A stretch of 64,000 nucleotides of DNA, from positions 65,423,003-65,487,002 of the forward strand of contig CM043957.1 in the NCBI GenBank assembly GCA_014529385.2, in the 5' to 3' direction. The stretch comes from Adiantum capillus-veneris (Eukaryota > Streptophyta > Polypodiopsida > Polypodiales > Pteridaceae). The translations under genes and the position numbers were made by a program. The notes beneath the pieces are model-generated. The model saw only the letters and a list, made by a program, of their open reading frames with translations. It made no database searches and was not told the DNA's origin. Within the stretch, counting starts at the first letter, position 1. Each line of letters begins with the position of its first letter. Of this stretch, positions 1 through 11,694 are shown one piece after another.

Positions 1-1240
1 GAGAATTTTTTGCTACCTTTTGCCAAAATGTTGATAGTAACTGGTTAAGCAACTCAACTTAAGCTCCCTACCAAGTTTCACCAAGTTTATATAGTTACTG
101 CTCAAGTTGTCAACAATTTTTTTCTCGCCGCAACTGACTTTACAAATCCAGCCACAATTTTCACTTTATAGATCCAAATCTTACAAAATTTGATATGAGT
201 GCTCAATATAACATGATAAAATTGGTGGTACGCTGGGTTGGTCAAAAAAGTTAAAAGATAGGGTAAAAGTATTTACTTATGGTAAAATTTTGCATCTTTT
301 TGGTCAATAGAGCATATAGACATATTTAATACTTCAATCTAAGCCTCTGAATCAAGTTTCACTGAATTTGAACAAGATTTACCAAGTCACACTCAACTTC
401 TCGACAATCAATTACAGATTTTGGTTTTTCTCAAGGTTTTGGTTTGTTTTGTGATCCAAATTCTATGAACCTTTACAAAAGACGTTTGCAATTATGCATA
501 GAGTCTCTGGTATCAACCTTGGTCTATTTTGAGCCAAAAGTAAATAATTGCAATTTTTCAATGGATAGTCTTTTTATGGCCATTGGCCTGTTTTAAGCCT
601 CTGAGTCAAGTCAAAACTTAATTTGGCCTAAAATATCAAGAAAAAGTAAATAATTTGAGTTTTTGCAAACTCTTTGAAAATTTATCTCAATTCCATCCTT
701 AAGCTTACCCACTGGTTCATACAACGTTTAGAGCATACTCTCCAGCCGGATTCAATGGTTGACAGTCTCTTGGTGTTGTTTCAAGCCGTAGACCTGAAAT
801 TCTGCAACTTCACATAAACAACTCACAATTGATTCTTTTGGAGTGAGCAATGTTCTGAGATCCCACCTCGGATCCTACTTACCCTACTCCTAGGTTGTAC
901 TGCAATGGGGTTATGGAAAGTGTCCACAAACACTTGTTTTCTTGTTTGTTATGGTTTTTTGAGCCTTGATTTTAAGACTTGTCTTGTCCATCAATCATCC
1001 TTAAAATCCTAACCTAGTTCTACAATCCTACAAGGTACTTAGCAAGTACAATCTAATTCCAAGCTACCTCTACACAACAAAAGACGACACTCTTTAGCTA
1101 TGTGGTTTTAAAGAGAAAGTTTTAACTCTAGGTGATCCTAGAGGAAGTTAAAGGACAACTACACAAGACGCTCGTGTTTTCCCTAGTTTAGGTCTATTCA
1201 ATCCCTGGAAATGGTGCCAAATATGGGATGGGTTTCTAAC
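1..1240. other. non-coding, no gene recognised
   Basis: AT-rich sequence with stops in all frames. I see no coding region, LTR pair or structured RNA that I can support. It is probably old repeat debris. Confidence 0.5.
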
Positions 1241-1346
1241 CTCACTCCTATCTTATTGCAAACATAGCAAGAACCACAAACATAATTGTCAACTTCACTC
1301 CTATCTTATTACAAACATACCGAGAACCACGAACATAATTGTCAAT
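1241..1346. repeat. tandem duplication, 2 x 53 bp
   Basis: Two adjacent copies of about 53 bp, each reading CACTCCTATCTTATT, then a short run, AAACATA and AACATAATTGTCAA. They differ at a few positions. The second copy overlaps the left inverted arm described at 1321-1411. Confidence 0.75.
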
Positions 1347-1411
1347 CCATGGGATGAAGCTAACTTGACTAGCGTATAGAGGCTACAAGAGGGTGTCAAT
1401 CTCTTGGAAAA
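1321..1411 (-). repeat. left inverted arm flanking the coiled-coil pseudogene
   Basis: The reverse complement of this segment aligns with 5338-5430. Shared blocks in order are TTTTCCAAGAGATT, CTCTTGTAGCC, CTAGTC, AGCT, TCCCA and GGATTGACAA. Identity is about three quarters by eye. The two arms face each other across about 4 kb that contains the decayed coiled-coil gene. Confidence 0.65.
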
Positions 1412-2149
1412 CAATAGACAACTTGCATCTAACACAAGATACACTCAAATGACCAAAGTCACCAAAAGCTACTCGCTAATCGACAAACAAAAAATGAATG
1501 TTACATCATCAAATGACATTCGAATGTTACGAAACTTCTAGGACATGTACATAAGACCTAAGCACACATGCTTATGGTCCCAAAATCTGCTTTTGATGAA
1601 GTGCAAAAATTGCGATTATTAACAGCGGGTGAATTTTTGACCTAGTCGTTTTCAACCCCGAATGCATCTAAATTCTTAGCAATGATGCCCCAATAACCCA
1701 CCTATGCTTATTTTGTGATTTCCTATCTTAAATTCCTGCTTATGATGAAATTATGCCGCAGGTCGACGACGCCAAAAGCTAAGTTTACAAAGAGATGTTT
1801 ACGTCAATACGTAGAGCTCTTACGTGCGGTTGTAATGCAACAGATGACACTGCAATGTGACAACCGAGAAGAGAGTAGTAAGCACGAGAAGGAGAGAAGT
1901 GAGCACCTTTAGCTCACGCTGTGTCTCTATTATCCAAAACTTGACATTAACTTACAAAAATTGGCTTTTATACCTTAGCCAAGGTTTCTTTGGTCAAAAA
2001 CTAATAATCTAGGAGCTCTAACTAAGGATAAGTTGATACAATCTGGAAGCTTATAGCCTCGGCTCATCGATTACAATCCATCTGGAAACTAGGAGTTACA
2101 ACATTCTCGATTTATCAAAAGAATAAGGGTTTTAACAGTAAAGGCTCCC

Positions 2150-4930
2150 AAAAAATGATACATGGGTTACCTTGCTGCTAGCACCTTGTCAAAGAAGAGG
2201 CAGTCATGCCAAAGCCACTTTGGGAGAAAATTGGCCTCAAAGCCTACGTAGAGTAGAGCCTTGTGATGTGGACTACAAGTGGGCTCATGAGCTCTTACAC
2301 AGCATCATCAAAGAAGGAAAGGCAACCATTTTAGACTTGATTGACTCTCTAATCGAGGTAAACATCACAGAAGATCAGGTTGTAGAAGTCCTAAAGTTGA
2401 AGAAAGGAAAAAAACCCATGAGGGACCGACAACTGCCCACAACTGATTTCTTTGATTTAAAGCACTTCGGCTCTATTATCAACACTTTTATTTCACTTCT
2501 AAAAGATCTCCCAGATACACGGTTCCAAATCATGCCGTGGCTTCCACTTTCACATAGGCCTCAAAGAAAGAAGGAGTGACAGAAGTGAACCACGCCCAAT
2601 ATATTTACAAAACTCATGTGAAAGAGCCAGAGAACATCACTTTCTTGGGAGCTCTAAAAGTGCTAACACAGATCGCTTACCATGCTATAGGCCAGGCAGA
2701 GCATCTACCGCATGCCCCGGAGTATTATTTATGGCTACTCTGCAACAATGTTGATGAAGAAGAAGTGCAGACAAGAGCTCTACCAGTGGTGACAAGATTG
2801 AGGAAAAGATTAGTGAATGTCCCCAACCAAGAAACCTTTACTGCAACAAAGGCTACAAAATGTGACAAAGAGGAAGAAGAAACAGAAGAGGAGGACATTC
2901 CTCTCAAAAGGAAGAAGAGAGAAAAAGGAGAAGCTAAAGTAGATGATGCAAAACCTACAAAGCGACCAAGACCTTCAGTAGCAGGAGAGGAACTAGTCCA
3001 AAAAGCAACAAGAGTGGAAAGTGATACGAAGGCTTTTGAGCTTGAGAGAGGGCTTAAAGGGGATTTTGAGGAGAAGTGGAAACCATCTCCTAGAAAAATC
3101 AAACTATGAACCAAACACCCCATGTACGATATGAAGGACGATACTATGGTAGTCTTAGAACATATCTATCAACAAGAAGAACGTCAACAAGAGTAGGCCG
3201 AGGAACAAGAAAAAGAGAATACACTGCCTAGAGAGGACTCACCAAGAGAACAAGCAAACACTGATGAAGGGGTTCCACAATTCACTCCTCCAAGCAGACA
3301 ACCACAACAAGAGGAGACAATACAACCACAACTACAAGTGAAAATCCCTATTGCTAGCAATATGGAAACAAAATTTGAATCGCCTAAAGAAACTACCAAT
3401 GAGAAAGTGGATGCACCAGCCATCCCAACAGAGACTCCATATACACAAGCCAACTAGCTAGATGAGCCAATCAAAACCGAGGCTCATGACACGTGTATCA
3501 ATGGATCAACCTAAAGAAAGTCATCACCAACATCTTCACAATTTGTATCAAAATGACTACGTCACTCAAATAAAAGGCTCAACATTGCCAACATTTGTAA
3601 TGACTCATACAAAGAAGCCATGGAATTCAAATACAAGGAATTGGCTGAATTAGTTGCAAATTCCATAGTGGAATTGGAATCTCTCCAAACAAAGAATCAG
3701 AAGTAAGAGAAACAATTCATAGAGTCCACCTCCTCTTTACAAGATTCAGCTTCCACAATAACCTTGGTTACAGATTCCAACTAAACATTGAAAAATCAAT
3801 ACTTAGTTGGGACAGTCAGAAGCTCGATGCCAGAGTAGAATACATTGCTAAATCATCTAAAGGACAACCCTACAATAGCCACACTATAGGGTAGAGATGA
3901 GGCATATAAAGCAGTGGAACAAAAGGTTAAATACCTTGAGATGGAGCTAAAGCTAGAGCAAATGCATAGAAGAGAACTCTCCATCGGGTTTATGTAGTGG
4001 GAGGAAAGATATCAAAAGGAAATTGACCAACTTAAAGAGGAATTGAGAAAAGCTCAAGAGGCTGCCATGATAACACGTGCAATCACACCAGGGAAAGAAC
4101 CAATAGATTCCCCACTGCAAGATAAAGACACCTTGCAGTTTATGGACTTTGAAGCAGAGACCACCAAAGCGATCAGTCTCCTAGAGCTGGATATTTCTCA
4201 TGATGAAGCGCAACCCTAAGATCAATTGAAAAGCTTAACTGCTGAGGAAGAAGCGGCATCAAAGAAGCAAGTGGAAGAGGAGATCAAAACAATCTGGAAA
4301 GAAGCCATGCAGTGGGAAGAGCGGATATTGCACTCCATCAATGTCAGCCTCCTCACACCATCCACTATCAATGAGGCATGGCATCAACAAGCTCTCCCCT
4401 TTCCCCTTATCAAGTTTAAAGTACTCCAGGTCAAAGAAAAAGTATTCAAGGACTTCCAAGCCAACACAACACTGATACATCCAAAATTTTGAGAGATTTA
4501 GCTAAAATGGAACCCCAGGTATCTTATTTTTTATACAAATGTACCATTACGTATCAAATAAGATCCTGTGTTGTGCACTATACCGAGAGTTAGAAGCTGG
4601 AAGAAACGTTCTATCATCCAACAAAAGAGGCCCACTTGGCTCAACTACCCAAGGTTTCCATCACCCCAGAATAACCAACCCACAGAACATATATGGTGGA
4701 CACATTATCTTCAATCATTTAGATGTTTCGAGCGATTCTGGATTTAGCATGCATCATGTTCGTCCAGATTGCTAAAATGTATAATTTTCACCGTGCACAG
4801 AAAACAGATGCAGCATGGATGTTTTTCCTTGAAGGCGCCAAGGGCTTATTCTATGATTTGTCTGGCCAACCTTCAGAAGAATTGCTCCATGGATTCTATG
4901 CTAGGGTGATGTTGCTACAATCCTAGTATA
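2150..4930 (+). pseudogene. decayed lysine/glutamate-rich coiled-coil protein, family not recognised
   Basis: Several + strand open segments follow one another with intervening stops and frame changes (2172-2579, 2576-3109, 3123-3455, about 3590-4220, 4226-4492, 4723-4926) and read like one protein broken by mutation. The first part is compact and mildly hydrophobic (DYKWAHELLHSIIKEGKAT, then FLGALKVLTQIAYHAIG). About 50 residues of basic and acidic runs follow (EEEETEEEDIPLKRKKR), then a Gln/Pro-rich linker, then a long heptad-like coiled coil (KEIDQLKEELRKAQEAAM). No zinc knuckle, protease or polymerase motif is visible. The order of globular N-terminus, charged linker and coiled coil resembles a structural gag-like protein, but that is inference. 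A similarly organised gene lies on the - strand at 47650-50704. Confidence 0.45.
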
Positions 4931-5337
4931 TGAAAACATTTGAAATCTTCCATTTAACGTAACTTTTGGCAATGAAAGTGTGTTTTTAATCGTGCCATGT
5001 ACGAGTTGTTTTTGCTTCCTATGCACAAAACTGGTTTTTGACCTTAGAAATAGGTAGAGCATGTCTAGAGGAATCCATAGAGTGCTTCGAGTGCCAAAAC
5101 CAACTAACCTAAAGTAGGTTGTTTATCTTATGCGCGATTTCATCTGAGTATCAAAAATGACATTTAAGTACATGAGAGCGTTAAGGATACTCTGCTCATG
5201 CTAGACAACAAGTGTCGTTGCATTTAGAGACTAGTAGCTAAATTAATTTATCCGATGAAGCTTGCGATAAGAAAAGTAGTTTTTGATGTCAGACACACAA
5301 TTGAGACTGAGCTAGGTAGGAGCGGCTTAGACTTGGG

Positions 5338-5430
5338 TTTTCCAAGAGATTAGCTATCTCTTGTAGCCCATGCACTAGTCGGGTCAGCTACGTCCCACGG
5401 ATTGACAAATTTTATGTCTGTGATTCTTGC
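5338..5430 (+). repeat. right inverted arm flanking the coiled-coil pseudogene
   Basis: Pairs with 1321-1411 in inverted orientation. A weaker match to the same motif, with the blocks CTAGCCGGGT, AGCT and GGATTGA, occurs on the - strand near 51165-51215, beside the second coiled-coil gene. Confidence 0.65.
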
Positions 5431-5871
5431 TTTGCTAGCATCAATATTGTGAGGCTTGGCAACCGAATGACATTATATACAACAATCACAAGCAAATATA
5501 CTAGCCTCAAGTCTTTCTAAATAGAGTAGTTGATATTATAGTGGAAGTGTAAACCACACTTTAGTGGAATGAGTCCAAAATACTAGCATTCCATGCATGT
5601 ATATCATAAAAATAGTGTGATATGTCCTTGGCTACAATGACGGTCTCCACAATGTGAGCAGATGTTGTACGTACCTTGCACAATGTGTAATGGCATGTAT
5701 ACATCACATTGACCAATTGTGAGCCTAGATCCTCTTATTGACAAACCTATGTTCCATTATCCTTGATCCTAAGTCAATGGATAGTACTGTGGCAGGAAAT
5801 AGAAGCCTTGCTTCACAAAAACTCTGTCAAAGCACTTTCCACAACAGAGAAATCATTTTTCAAATGAAATG

Positions 5872-6338
5872 CATTAGGTAAATGTTGGACTTTCAAATGG
5901 GCCCTATAAGGACTTTGACTTTCTCCCTCTTGTCCAAAATGGGCACACATATTTTTTTTACAAATGAAATAAAAACTTTTGGGACCTTTTGGATTTAGAA
6001 TGTACTCATCGAGATCTATCCATCCATATATAGCATGGCATCATATTTCTTATATTCTAGAAGATTCCATTTTTTGATGTGACAACTCCGTCTTATAAAT
6101 GGAATCTCTCTCAACATTTCAACTTCAATGGGGAGGCCATAACTTCTGAAACTTAACTCCAAATTTGTCTGAGTTTGGGGATTTAGAACCTACTTTCTAA
6201 GATCTTTCCAATGATATGCTGGTTGATAGGGTTTTGTCAAATCATTTATGTACTTCATCGGGTTGCTCACTTTGGACAAGAGAGGAAAAATCAAACCTCC
6301 TTATAGGGCCCCTTTGAGAGTCCAAATTTTCCCTAATG
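5872..6338. mobile_element. foldback/MITE copy 1 with ~70-bp terminal inverted repeats
   Basis: The left end reads CATTAGGTAAATGTTGGACT and the right end is its approximate reverse complement, finishing AGTCCAAATTTTCCCTAATG. Inverted similarity continues for about 70 bp on each side (CTATAAGGACTTTGACTTTC against the mirrored right end). The full 467 bp aligns with 17785-18231. There is no coding capacity, so it is non-autonomous. I could not define a target-site duplication, which leaves the superfamily open; long terminal inverted repeats would suit Mutator-like or foldback elements. Confidence 0.75.
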
Positions 6339-8179
6339 TTAAAGACAAAAATACAAGTGGAACTTGAAATTGTCTAACTTTGTCGCTCCTCTGAGTGTAG
6401 TTGCCTTCGCATTGAATGTGGCTCATAGTCATATATGTCAAGAAATTTAGAGTTGTCGGTGAATGCCCTTGGGGCAGTTCGTATGCTACTAGCATATTCC
6501 AAACTTTGGAAGCTGACATGCAAGATGTCTTGATGTGAAGCCTTGCTTTGCATACTCATTGACAGGTGAGACATAACGCAACATGAGTGCTCATAGCTAA
6601 CAAATGCTCCTATTGACACACAATCTCAAAGCAAAGAGAATCGACATTGTCGATCTTTCATAGAGGAATGGCCTTGCCGAATCATGAATCTTATTGAGAA
6701 GCATGAGATTGCCCAATATCAAAATAGATAGCTCATGCAATTCATCTATCAAGTTTCATTTGAACTGTCAAACTCTACTTGACCAAAGAAACACTTTCTT
6801 GTCAAACTGGCATTGTAGAATCTTACAAGATGGACTAAGTTCAAAATTGAAACTTAAATTTAAGGTACTTACCGATTTTTTATAACTACCACCCCTAGCA
6901 TTAGAGGTTGGAGCATCCTGTGGCATGAATGTGCTTTCAATGTACTTCATGTACGTATTTTGCATGCACTTTGGCAAGCTATAATTGCTTTAGAGTAACC
7001 ATGTCCCAATGCATAGACATAGGTAGGAAGACATGCTCCTAAAAGACTTGCTTTTCCCCTCCATTGGATAGCACAAAGAGGATACATGAAAGAGATACTA
7101 GCCAACGTAACACACTAGCCAATTTCTTAAGTATCTTTATACGGAGCCTTACTCCCGTGATTGCAGCTAATGGCATTGTCATACTCGATACAGGTAAAAG
7201 AAAATTAAACCTATTGATTATCGACCTTGTTGAGTAATATACCGGATTAAAAGCCTTAAAACATCTACCATAATTGCAGAAGCAAAGCGTACTTGGGTTA
7301 TTCAATGCTGTTGGCATTTACCCTTGAGCACAACCGTCTTTGAATGCATGAGATTTAGTAAACCGATCTATGATCCATGCCCCAAACCTCCAAACTAGAA
7401 GAAAAATATGCCTGCCAGCTTTTTAGAAATGGAGCACAAGGTTGGCCATACTGAGCACATCTGCCTCCTTCATAAAGGCTAGCAACAGGCTGTGGCAATC
7501 TCCTTGAGAGTTTAAAGCATTGATTTTGGCCTTGCCTTTGCCGCAAAATTGAACCTCTCATGAGCATGCTTTATGGAGGTATTCAGGAGAATCCATGCTT
7601 CTGATCAAGGCTGTTTTGTATTCAAGTTGTGATTGACTCTAGTCTTTGAAACAGTCATTGGTCTTTGCTAACAATGTATTCAGCAAAGATGTGGTGTGTA
7701 TGGTACATGTGAAAAGGCATGCTTCTGCTTTGAGTGCACACACATCTTTTGCATGCCATAACTAACGAGCACAGTCTCAAAAATAAAAATAAAATCCAAC
7801 TACATATCTCTTGAATAAATCGTGCCGACGTGCCTTACTGTCATATTAATTTGACAAATTTAAATAAAGAAGAAATCGATAATTCTGCCTAGCCACTTGT
7901 CCTCGGCCTGCAGCACCTTGCCGATGCAGGAAGACCAAGTTCAAAACCCTTACCTTTGTGGATTTTGAGTCATGCTAAGGTAGCCTCACCAAGGCTCTTT
8001 GCCAAAATTTCCTTGGTAGAATGGTCCTCTATCAGGATTATCTTTGCCTTGGCTATTGCTTGAGGCCTTGGGGTGCCAAGAACCAAGCCCCATGATGGCC
8101 ATGACATACATGCTTGGAGACAAGGCCACCAAGGAGAATTCCTTGCATGCATGAAATAGATGGCCATGCCACTCCTTTT
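6339..8179. other. non-coding, no gene recognised
   Basis: Only short open frames occur on either strand. None shows domain motifs, splice-site continuity or biased composition. No repeat family is recognised apart from the 22-bp repeats that follow. Confidence 0.45.
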
Positions 8180-8245
8180 CACCTTGATAACTTGTCAAAA
8201 TCACCTTGATAACTTGCCAAAATCACCGTGATAACTTGCCCAAAC
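8180..8245. repeat. tandem repeat, 3 x 22 bp
   Basis: Three copies of a 22-bp unit, CACCTTGATAACTTG followed by (T/C)CAAAAT, with one to four changes between copies. Confidence 0.85.
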
Positions 8246-8781
8246 CATGATGATGCGGATTACGGTGTCTGTAGTCTAAAGAAATTTGAAATAAATCCTT
8301 GAAAAAACTCTTTCAAAATACTCATCACAAAAAAAAATTGCAACAAAATGTTGCCAAGCTATAAGTTATGCAGTGCAATCAACACCTCATCAGAGATGAA
8401 ATCTTGAAAGAGGTTTCACCCATTGGTTTTGCACCATCCCCTCTTCAAATCACAAATCGATGGGATGCATGAGGTGGAAAGACTCCTTAAACAAAAAAAA
8501 AAGGGCCTTTTGGAAAATCGGCTGCCCGGAGTGTGAAAAAAATGCTCTTGTAGAGCTATGGCATTGCTCCACAACACCACCAAAGGAGAAACAGAGCGAG
8601 AGAGAGATTCTGCTCCGTGGTTGGCTTGTCCACTGCGTGACAAATTCTATTCCCCTAGCCATTGCAACCCTACCGAGTCCCCTCTTTACACTGTTTTGTG
8701 ATGGTCGACTACCGGCCCAATCCTTGTGTTAGCGGCCTGTCCCACACGATAGCCGAGTTACCAATTTTTTTTTTTCTTCTT

Positions 8782-8806
8782 TGTGTGTGTGTGTGTGTGT
8801 GTGTGT
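8782..8806. repeat. (TG)12 microsatellite
   Basis: Uninterrupted TG repeat just downstream of a poly-T tract. Confidence 0.95.
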
Positions 8807-8900
8807 AGGTCTGTAGGGGCATGCCTCTCTTGTAGTGAGACACCTCTTTGTGTCTTTCTCTGTCGGGCCTGTAGACGGAAGGGGGGGCATGTCAGGGGGG

Positions 8901-9338
<438 letters not shown>

Positions 9339-10211
9339 TGTTGGGCGCATTTCTGACACCCCGTTTTTTGTAAATTTGTACATACGGACATGACGCCTGA
9401 TGTCAAAAGGACGTGTGGGCTTTCTTTTTGTGGATTTTTTAGCTTGCTTTAGCAAGCACATGTACATGCACTGCAAGTCGCTAGTCTAGTGACAGCTGTC
9501 GGGCTACTGTAAGTGCCCGTGAGTGAGTTTTTTGAATTGAGTCTTGTATATAACTTAAACTCTTGTACAAACTATAAAAAGTTCAGCCAAAGATCAGAAA
9601 TTTGCAGGTTTTAGCTCGTTCTGTCTCCTTGGTGCTCTTGGATGCAGTTTTTTGCCCCGACTACTAGCCTTCTCTACGTGTAGTCATGCTGGGACAGCTC
9701 TCTGTTCGCGTCAATTTTGCTCATGGGGGCGTATGGAATCAATTTTAGTCATCTTCAACTTTCTCGCCAGCCAGTTTTCAAGCTTTCTCTCAAGCTTTAA
9801 AGTGCCCCAATTGGAGTTGTGCTCATCAAGTTACGACTAGTTCTCTGCAGGGTTATGGCTATGGCACCCTAGTGGCAAATTGTGTGTAGACAGATTCAGA
9901 GGGCATGTATCTATGAATTGTGGAATTGATGTTGAAGTTGTGGGTTTGTGATGTTTGATTGTGAAAGGAGAGGCTCATGTATTCATATGCATTGGTCGGC
10001 GTGTGCTATAAATCCATGCTTTGGCAGGGTTTTGCTCCTATATGACATAGTCTCTTGGGTGGGCGAGCTAGTAAATTCCCAAGGGTCTACTCCTATTGGA
10101 CTTGTGGTGTTTCAAAAGGATTTTGCGAAGCTCTTGGTGTCTTGTAGTTCTCTTTCAACGCTCTTGGGTGACATCACTATAGAGGTGTTCCAGTTTGCTT
10201 GTTTCCCAACA
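9339..10211 (+). repeat. 5' LTR
   Basis: 873 bp with TG...CA termini, matching 15612-16483 end to end. The promoter and polyadenylation signals of the element should lie here. AT-rich TATATAA occurs near 9547, but I cannot assign a start site. Confidence 0.92.
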
Positions 10212-10235
10212 GTGTTTTGGTGCCCGCCACCGAGG
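10212..10235 (+). promoter_or_regulatory. candidate primer-binding site
   Basis: The sequence directly after the 5' LTR, containing TTGGTGCCCGCCACCGAGG, sits where a tRNA primer would anneal and begins TGG after a short spacer, as such sites do. I could not assign the tRNA. Confidence 0.45.
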
Positions 10236-10275
10236 AATTGGCTCAAGTTACCTTCAGTTTACAGGTTTTGAAGAC

Positions 10276-11694
10276 ATGGAGTTTAATTTTCCATAGTTTA
10301 GTGGGAAATTAAATGAAATTTCCAAAGCTTTCATTGAGAGAACGGAGTTTGCTTGCCTTCTTGCTGACAAGCAAGACCCAGTGTTGGTGCTACGAATCTT
10401 CTACTTCTGTTTTAAGGGAGATGCTAGGGAATGGTTGGAAGGCTACGAAAAGGATCTACAATCAGCCCAACCTCCTTAATTTATGACTTATGAAATGGTA
10501 AGGCATGCTTTTCTTACACACTTTCAACAGGTGGAAGACCCACAAAAGGTATGGCAGTCTATTCAAGGCTTAGTACAAGATGAAGGCCAAACCATAGAAG
10601 ACTTTGTCAAGGCATTCAATGCGTTATGGGCAAAGTGGTGTACATCTTTGGGGGCTGAAATTCCTCCAACCATGTTGAAGAAGGACAGGTTTCTTGCAAG
10701 CTTGAGGAGTAACCTACGCTTGAAGGTAGAGCTTAAGCAGCCAAGGACCTTTGAGGAGGCAGTTGAAATTGCAAAGAATAAAGAGTGGAAAGCAGAGCGT
10801 CTTCGTCAACTTGGAATCAATGTGGAGCCAAAGCTTGAAGTGAAAGCGGTAGAGCAACCAAGGGTCCTCATCAGGGAGCCAGGTTATGATCAACAAGCTT
10901 CTCATGATGTGAATGCCTTTCGCAAGGAGATGCAAGAGGTGGTAGGTCTTATGAAGAATCTTAGTGTGCATATGATGGGAGGTGGAAGAGGTCAAAGTTA
11001 TGGATATGGACGTGGTTATGGAAGCAATGAGGGTTATACAGGTGGTAGAGGAAGAGGCATGGCTGGAAGAGGGGATATGTTTCAATGCTACAATTGTGGT
11101 GAATGGGGTCATAAAGGCCCTCAATGTGACAAGCCAAAGAGAATGGGTGGCGACATGTTTCCTCTTCCTCCACAAATTCCTTCTCGAGCTCAAGATTATG
11201 GTATTGAGATTAAAGGGGAAGCAAGACCAAGTGGATTGACAGCAGAAGAGAAGGGAAAAACAAAAGTGGTAAGCATAATCCGTTTGGAGAAGAAAGAGGA
11301 TGATTTGGGAGCTATGTTCATGCCTGTAGGTAAGAGGGTTACAAGAGATCATGACATGAGTGATGCAAGTCCCAGCCATAAAAGAGGGAAACAGGTTGAA
11401 ACAGGTACAGGTAAAGAGAAGAAGAAGAGAAATCCCAGGAAACATTACAATGCATCTGACTTTCCTTTGGGGGAAGGGCAACCAAATTATAGTTTAAGGG
11501 CTGATTTGGTGGGTAGAAAGGCTGATGTTACCTTTGGGCAACTCATGGAGATGTGTCCCAAGTTAAAGAGGCAATGGAAGCACGTAGTCAACCCCATGAA
11601 GAAGGAGCCTGCAAGGGGGTCAGTGAGAGTCTTGTCTTTGAATGAACTACCTGATATATGTCCTACTATGGATGCATGGCATAAGAGGAAGTGA
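10276..11694 (+). pseudogene. gag polyprotein with zinc knuckle (interrupted)
   Basis: Capsid/nucleocapsid protein that would package the element RNA. The likely start is the ATG at 10276. The frame is broken by TAG at 10294 and TAA at 10477, then stays open for 403 codons from 10483. The capsid-like region includes QGLVQDEGQTIEDFVKAF. A Gly/Arg-rich stretch (GRGQSYGYGRGYGSNEGYTG) precedes one CCHC knuckle, CYNCGEWGHKGPQC, at 11086-11127, which is CX2CX4HX4C with all ligands present. A basic linker follows. The frame ends with TGA at 11692 and continues in the same frame into protease, so the TGA is either a damaged codon or a natural gag/pol boundary. Confidence 0.88.

Larger units (their letters stand above)
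1321..5430 (+). mobile_element. putative element: inverted arms around a coiled-coil gene
   Basis: This unit is inferred from two observations: ~92-bp inverted arms at 1321-1411 and 5338-5430, and a decayed + strand coding region between them. No reverse transcriptase, transposase or target duplication was found. It could be a non-autonomous element, or the arms could come from two unrelated insertions of one repeat in opposite orientation. The second reading cannot be excluded. Confidence 0.3.

Noticed and set aside
10714-11481. 255-codon - strand open frame
   Set aside because: It lies antisense to a gag region with a clear zinc knuckle. Its composition is that of a shadow frame.
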